Positions 24,406 through 28,456 of a DNA stretch of 28,456 nt are shown here, one piece after another (positions within the stretch are counted from its first letter, which is position 1; every line of letters begins with the position of its first letter). This stretch comes from Methylococcaceae bacterium UBA7658 (GTDB taxonomy: Bacteria; Pseudomonadota; Gammaproteobacteria; Methylococcales; Methylomonadaceae). The notes under the pieces were generated by a model. It was not told where the DNA came from. It ran no database searches and saw nothing but the letters and a program-made list of their open reading frames with translations. Location: positions 16,638 to 45,093 of the forward strand of contig DLHW01000048.1 of the NCBI GenBank assembly GCA_002483425.1. The letters run 5' to 3'. The translations under genes and the position numbers were made by a program.

Positions 24406-24606
24406 ATGACAACCGGTACTGTTAAATGGTTTAACGCAGAAAAAGGTTTTGGTTTTATTCAACAAGAAAATGGTCCAGACGTTTTTGTTCATTACCGCAA
24501 TATCAGCGGAAATGGTTTTAAATCGTTAGATGAAGGCCAAAAAGTAAAATTTACTATTACGCAAGGTCAAAAAGGCCCTCAAGCTGAAGAAGTATCTTTA
24601 GCGTAA
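24406..24606 (+). CDS. CspA-family cold-shock protein
   Basis: 66 aa, a single cold-shock domain. MTTGTVKWFNAEKGFGFIQQ carries RNP1 (KGFGFI) and VFVHY is RNP2, in which the usual Phe is Tyr; the rest ends in QKGPQAEEV as in CspA/CspD-type proteins. These proteins bind single-stranded RNA/DNA and melt secondary structure in mRNA. A good AAGGA binding site lies 6 bases before the ATG. It has its own strong promoter, a long leader and a terminator hairpin, so it is monocistronic. Which Csp paralogue it is cannot be decided from the sequence alone, and the long leader does not prove cold induction. Confidence 0.95.
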   Translation: MTTGTVKWFNAEKGFGFIQQENGPDVFVHYRNISGNGFKSLDEGQKVKFTITQGQKGPQAEEVSLA

Positions 24607-24634
24607 TCTTGCCGTATATTTAGCTTCATACGCG

Positions 24635-24658
24635 ATCTAGCCGCGAAATCGGCTAGAT
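24635..24658 (+). terminator. Intrinsic terminator of csp
   Basis: ATCTAGCCG (24635-24643), six-base loop, CGGCTAGAT (24650-24658): a perfect 9-bp stem, followed after a few bases by a TTTTT run. It lies between csp and the convergent DUF3465 gene and may serve both, although the T-run is on the + side only. Confidence 0.8.
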
Positions 24659-24671
24659 TCATGCTTTTTCT

Positions 24672-25175
24672 TCACTGATACTTTACTCCGTCGTATAGCA
24701 ACCAACCGTCGAGATGGATTTTTTTAGGGTCCCGATGTGTCCAATGAATGACTCCCCCTTTTCGGTTCCATTCATATTCTCCATAAAAAACAACTCGTTT
24801 ACCCGCGGTTAATCCGTTAAGTCTCGGCGCAAGTTCGATATTGTGAGCTATCAAAAGCTTTTGACCTGAATCCATTTGCACGACAAACCGTTGATGACGA
24901 GAACCATAATTGTCGTCTTTTAGGATTTTAATAATTCGTCCAGATTGCTTCACTTGTAGATTGCTAATTTGCTTTTCATAGGCTTCTTGTAACGTTGCCA
25001 GGTCTGAAAAATCGGCGGTTGATCCAATTTCACCGGGCACCAGTACCGGGTTGTTTTTATCGTTTGTAAGAAAAACCGCACTAATACCAAGCAAGCCAAC
25101 AAGCGCAAACTTGAACAGGTGCTTTACTAAGACTCTCATTTTTTGGCGCCGCTTTAAAAAAGGTTGAAAGGACAT
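24672..25175 (-). CDS. DUF3465 family protein, exported or membrane-anchored
   Basis: About 167 aa. After a basic N-terminus (FLKRRQKMRVLVKHLFK) comes one hydrophobic segment (FALVGLLGISAVFL), which could be a signal peptide or anchor. The rest fits DUF3465: GRIIKILKDDNYGSRHQRF, LLIAHNIELAPRL, VVFYGEYEWNRKGGVIHWTH and a final GWLLYDGVKYQ. The invariant histidines and the WTHRDP segment suggest a small beta-barrel domain of unknown function. The start is uncertain: a TTG at 25202, the ATG at 25175 or an ATG at 25139 are all possible, and none has a strong ribosome binding site; 25139 would put the hydrophobic segment right after a short basic tail. It is divergent from secA and convergent with csp. 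Confidence 0.7.
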   Translation of the reverse strand: MSFQPFLKRRQKMRVLVKHLFKFALVGLLGISAVFLTNDKNNPVLVPGEIGSTADFSDLATLQEAYEKQISNLQVKQSGRIIKILKDDNYGSRHQRFVVQMDSGQKLLIAHNIELAPRLNGLTAGKRVVFYGEYEWNRKGGVIHWTHRDPKKIHLDGWLLYDGVKYQ

Positions 25176-25301
25176 AATTTTATGGCTTCGCCGGTTAATC
25201 AAGGTGTTGCTCGTTCAATTATTTCAGGCGGCCTAGGAACCGATACTTTATCATTCACTCAGCGCTAACTCAGCATGGTGTACCTAACATCGTAGACAGT
25301 A

Positions 25302-25307
25302 TATAAT
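25302..25307 (+). promoter_or_regulatory. Candidate secA promoter -10 element
   Basis: A perfect TATAAT at 25302-25307. The sequence 17 bases upstream (TGTACC) is a poor -35. The predicted start near 25314 gives a leader of about 37 bases to the secA ATG. Confidence 0.45.
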
Positions 25308-25350
25308 CAACAGTTTGGTTAAAGATACCCAATTCACGTCGGAAAAAGAT

Positions 25351-28068
25351 ATGCTGAACAAGCTAGTTAGAATGATTTTTGGCAGCCGCAACGATAGGCT
25401 TGTTAAGAAAAAGAGAAAGTTAGTAAAAAGAATAAATACGCTAAGCGTAGAGTATGAAAAGCTTTCCGATGAAGCGCTAAAAGCCAAAACTCAAGAGTTT
25501 CGTAACCGCCTTATTGACGGTGAAAAACTCAATAATTTGATTCCCGAAGCCTTCGCTGCAGTCAGGGAGGCCTCAGCACGGGTACTTGGCATGCGTCATT
25601 TCGATGTTCAATTGATAGGCGGAATGATCCTCAACGACGGCAAAATCGCCGAGATGAAGACCGGCGAGGGAAAGACCCTGATGGCAACATTAGCGGCTTA
25701 CCTCAACGCTCTACCCGGCAAAGGCGTACACGTCGTTACCGTTAACGACTATCTTGCCAAACGCGATTCCGTATGGATGGGAAAAGTTTACGGATTTCTC
25801 GGCATGACGACAGGCGTCATTATCAGTCAGATGGAGCATGATGAACGGAAAGCGTCGTATGCCGCCGATATAACTTACGGAACCAACAACGAATTCGGCT
25901 TCGATTATTTGCGCGACAACATGGCCTTTAGTTTGGATCAGAAGGTCCAGCGGGGACTTCACTTCGCCATTGTCGATGAAGTGGATTCGATTCTTATCGA
26001 CGAAGCCAGAACGCCGCTCATTATTTCTGGCGCAACCGAAGAAAGCACCGAAGTATATACCAAGGCGAATGCAATTATTCCTTATCTGACTAGACAGGAA
26101 AAAGAACAAGGCAACGGCGATTATTGGGTTGACGAGAAGGAACGCCAAGTCCATTTGACCGAAAAAGGCCATGAACGCATTGAATACCTCATGGTAGAGC
26201 ACGGCCTAATGCCGGAAGGCAGCAGTTTGTACGACGCCGCCAATATCCGGCTGATGCATTACCTCAATGCGTCTTTAAGAGCGCATACTCTGTTTAAGCG
26301 GGATGTCGATTACATTGTCAAGGACGGCCAGGTCATTATCGTGGATGAATTCACCGGCCGCATCATGCCGGGCCGCCGCTGGTCCGAAGGTCTCCATCAA
26401 GCCGTTGAAGCCAAAGAACATGTGACCATCCAAAATGAAAATCAGACGATGGCGTCGATCACATTTCAAAATTATTTCCGGCTTTACGAAAAACTGTCGG
26501 GAATGACCGGCACGGCGGATACCGAAGCTTTCGAATTAAACAAAATCTACGGTCTTGAGGTTGTAGTCATACCCACCCATAGACCGATGGTTCGTAAGGA
26601 TTTAGGCGATGTCGTATTTTTGACAGCCAACGAAAAATACAATGCCGTTGCCGAAGATATTAAAAGGTGTGTCGAAAAAGGCCAGCCGGTGCTTGTCGGC
26701 ACGACATCCATCCAGAATTCGGAACGGCTTTCGAACTTACTTAATAAATTAGGTATACATCACGAAGTGCTAAATGCCAAACAACACGAACGGGAAGCGC
26801 ATATTGTCGAGCAAGCAGGCAAACCGGGCGCGGTAACCATTGCGACCAATATGGCCGGCCGCGGGACCGATATTGTTCTCGGCGGTAAATTAGAAGCTGA
26901 ATTAGAAGCGTTAGGTCCGGATGCCGGCGATACGGAAAAGGTTCGATTAAAGACCGACTGGCTCGAACGCCACAACCGGGTAGTTGCGGCAGGCGGCTTG
27001 CATGTGATTGGTTCGGAACGGCACGAATCCCGCCGTATTGACAACCAATTACGCGGACGTTCGGGCCGTCAGGGCGATCCTGGCTCATCCCGTTTCTATC
27101 TGGCGCTGGAAGACGACTTGATGCGGATTTTTGCCTCCGACCGCGTCGCCGGGTTAATGCAAAAGCTAGGCATGGGTAATGGCGAGGCGATTGAACATCC
27201 ATGGGTCACTCGCTCAATCGAAAATGCTCAGCGTAAGGTTGAAAACCGCAACTTCGATATCCGGAAAGAAATTCTTGCTTACGACGATGTCGCTAACGAT
27301 CAGCGTAAAGTGGTGTACGCCCAGCGCAACGAACTCATGGAAGCCACCGATATTTCCGATATTGTCGTGGAAATCCGTAAAGATGTCGTCAATATTTTGA
27401 TTACCCAATATATTCCGCCTAAAACCATGGAAGAACAATGGAATATCAAAGGTTTGGAAGAACATCTTTATCAGGAGTTCAACGTCGAAGTGCCGATTCA
27501 AAGGATGCTAGATCAAGATAAGCGGCTCCAAGAATCGGGACTACGGGCAAAAATTTTAGATGTCTTGAATCAATTCTACCTGCTGAAAGAACAACAAATA
27601 TCCGCCGAAGTGATGCGTCACTTTGAAAAGTCAGTCATGTTGCAAGTGCTCGATAATAGCTGGAAAGAACATTTACTCGCGATGGATTATTTGCGAAAAG
27701 GCATCCATCTGAGAGGTTACGCACAAAAAGACCCCAAACAGGAATACAAACGCGAAGCATTCGAAATGTTCACTAGCCTGCTGGAACATGTCAAATACGA
27801 AGTCACCCGGATTTTATTCCGCGTACAAATCCACCAAGAAGAAGATATCGACGCGATGGACGAACAAATGCAGGCGCCTAAGGAGTTGCATTACGAACAC
27901 GCCGAAGCGTCAGCGCTTACAAACAACGAAGAAGACGCGGCTATCGAAGCCAAGCCGTTAGCACCGCCGCAACCTTTTGTCAGAGAAACCAACAAGGTAG
28001 GTCGAAACGATCCGTGTCCTTGCGGATCAGGAAAAAAATTCAAACAATGTCATGGGAAGTTGAGTTAA
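25351..28068 (+). CDS. secA: Preprotein translocase ATPase SecA
   Basis: 905 aa (E. coli 901). SecA pushes unfolded preproteins through SecYEG using ATP. Walker A is G105-EGKT with K108 at the E. coli position; Walker B is in IVDEVDSILIDEARTPLIISG (read in two parts), motif III-type TMAGRGTDI in ATNMAGRGTDIVLGG, and QLRGRSGRQGDPGSS. The C-terminus keeps the SecB/lipid-binding zinc motif CPCGSGKKFKQCH (three cysteines and a histidine). I start at 25351, where MLNKLVRMIFGSRNDR matches the canonical N-terminus with GGAAAAAG just upstream; an upstream in-frame start at 25315 would add 12 unconserved residues. No SecM-like leader peptide gene precedes it. Nothing else follows in the window. Confidence 0.98.
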   Translation: MLNKLVRMIFGSRNDRLVKKKRKLVKRINTLSVEYEKLSDEALKAKTQEFRNRLIDGEKLNNLIPEAFAAVREASARVLGMRHFDVQLIGGMILNDGKIAEMKTGEGKTLMATLAAYLNALPGKGVHVVTVNDYLAKRDSVWMGKVYGFLGMTTGVIISQMEHDERKASYAADITYGTNNEFGFDYLRDNMAFSLDQKVQRGLHFAIVDEVDSILIDEARTPLIISGATEESTEVYTKANAIIPYLTRQEKEQGNGDYWVDEKERQVHLTEKGHERIEYLMVEHGLMPEGSSLYDAANIRLMHYLNASLRAHTLFKRDVDYIVKDGQVIIVDEFTGRIMPGRRWSEGLHQAVEAKEHVTIQNENQTMASITFQNYFRLYEKLSGMTGTADTEAFELNKIYGLEVVVIPTHRPMVRKDLGDVVFLTANEKYNAVAEDIKRCVEKGQPVLVGTTSIQNSERLSNLLNKLGIHHEVLNAKQHEREAHIVEQAGKPGAVTIATNMAGRGTDIVLGGKLEAELEALGPDAGDTEKVRLKTDWLERHNRVVAAGGLHVIGSERHESRRIDNQLRGRSGRQGDPGSSRFYLALEDDLMRIFASDRVAGLMQKLGMGNGEAIEHPWVTRSIENAQRKVENRNFDIRKEILAYDDVANDQRKVVYAQRNELMEATDISDIVVEIRKDVVNILITQYIPPKTMEEQWNIKGLEEHLYQEFNVEVPIQRMLDQDKRLQESGLRAKILDVLNQFYLLKEQQISAEVMRHFEKSVMLQVLDNSWKEHLLAMDYLRKGIHLRGYAQKDPKQEYKREAFEMFTSLLEHVKYEVTRILFRVQIHQEEDIDAMDEQMQAPKELHYEHAEASALTNNEEDAAIEAKPLAPPQPFVRETNKVGRNDPCPCGSGKKFKQCHGKLS

Positions 28069-28456
28069 CAATTAATTTTCAGCAGAAATATTAAAAGGCT
28101 TTAAACATTAAGATGTGGATATGGTTTAACTTCATCTCATTAATGTAAATGGCTATGAACGAAAGCCAGATCAAAATATCTAACTGTCTGTAAAAATGAC
28201 AAAAACCGTTGTTTGGTGAAAAGCGCAAATTACCAGTTTTGGGGAATGGCATCTGCTTTATTCTAGTGATGACGCTGGTTTAGCGGAAGTGGGGAAACGC
28301 CGTTAGCCGGCTAGGCTTGAATGTTCCGCACTATGGTCATAATAACCACCGGCTGGTCGCGTCTCTTTCCATGTGGTTTATATGATAGTGCCGCTATTTT
28401 TGCGAAAGATTTTTCCGGGCATCCTGCTTGAAAAATCGGCAAAAATTACGCGGCAG
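28069..28456. other. Non-coding region downstream of secA, cut by the window edge
   Basis: 388 bases without a credible ORF. It holds an imperfect hairpin ACATTAAGATG (28105-28115) with CATCTCATTAATGT (28133-28146), a possible secA terminator but with no T-run after it. It also holds inverted arms GCGGAA (28283-28288) and TTCCGC (28324-28329) around the palindrome TAGCCGGCTA, and the large palindrome listed separately. Confidence 0.5.
28389..28455. repeat. Large imperfect inverted repeat, possible MITE or insertion-sequence end
   Basis: Three stacked pairings: TGCCGC (28389-28394) with GCGGCA (28450-28455); TTTTTGC (28397-28403) with GCAAAAA (28439-28445); GATTTTTC (28408-28415) with GAAAAATC (28430-28437), leaving a 14-base loop. 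Twenty-one base pairs are thus possible over 67 bases, far more than expected by chance. There is no transposase in the window, and the element may continue past the edge. It could be a palindromic miniature element, the terminal repeat of an insertion sequence, or a strong hairpin of another kind. Confidence 0.45.

Noticed and set aside
25275..25295. Short ATG-to-TAG frame before secA considered as a leader peptide
   Set aside because: Only six codons, and it lies upstream of the predicted transcription start, so it is unlikely to be on the secA mRNA.
25315..25350. Upstream extension of secA by 12 codons
   Set aside because: The canonical SecA N-terminus begins at MLNKLVR (25351), and the predicted transcription start near 25314 leaves no room for a leader before 25315.

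Overview
This window is a gammaproteobacterial chromosome segment centred on a complete division and cell-wall (dcw) cluster. On the + strand the order is mraZ, rsmH, ftsL, ftsI, murE, murF, mraY, murD, ftsW, murG, murC-murB (one fused gene), ddlB, ftsQ, ftsA, ftsZ, lpxC, with secA further downstream. This order, an E. coli-like PpnN, a DciA-type DUF721 protein between lpxC and secA, and close agreement of key residues with E. coli numbering (MraY D115/D116/D267, SecA K108, LpxC shifted by one) support a free-living Gram-negative gammaproteobacterium. A methanotroph-type lineage (Methylococcales) would fit the mid-range base composition and a fused murC-murB, but that is only an inference; no diagnostic gene is present.

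Layout. 1-855: 3' part of a GspF/PilC-type inner-membrane protein. 917-2785 (-): membrane-anchored M48 metallopeptidase with a long C-terminal extension. 2786-3216: non-coding, with a strongly foldable segment. 3217-4593 (-): ppnN nucleosidase. 4594-5005: AT-rich region holding the dcw promoter and a striking array of 10-bp-phased TGG repeats that fits a MraZ operator. 5006-23580: the dcw cluster through lpxC, all on the + strand with tight spacing and many ATGA overlaps. 23612-24109 (-): DUF721/DciA-like gene. 24110-24606: strong sigma70-type promoter, long leader and a cold-shock protein gene, closed by a 9-bp hairpin. 24672-25175 (-): DUF3465 exported or membrane-anchored protein. 25351-28068: secA. 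28069-28456: non-coding, ending in a large imperfect palindrome cut off by the window edge.

How the genes work together. MurC/B, MurD, MurE, MurF and Ddl build the UDP-MurNAc-pentapeptide. MraY and MurG move it onto the lipid carrier as lipid II. FtsW and FtsI polymerise and crosslink it at the septum. FtsL and FtsQ connect the synthase to the divisome, FtsA and FtsZ form the cytoplasmic ring, and MraZ probably controls the cluster through the repeats upstream of it. LpxC commits carbon to lipid A, and SecA drives protein export.

I found no CRISPR array, rRNA, tRNA or phage gene, and no clear new multi-gene system. The best leads are the MurC-MurB fusion, the extended MraZ operator whose last in-phase copy falls on the mraZ ribosome binding site, the csp leader, and two foldable or palindromic intergenic elements.
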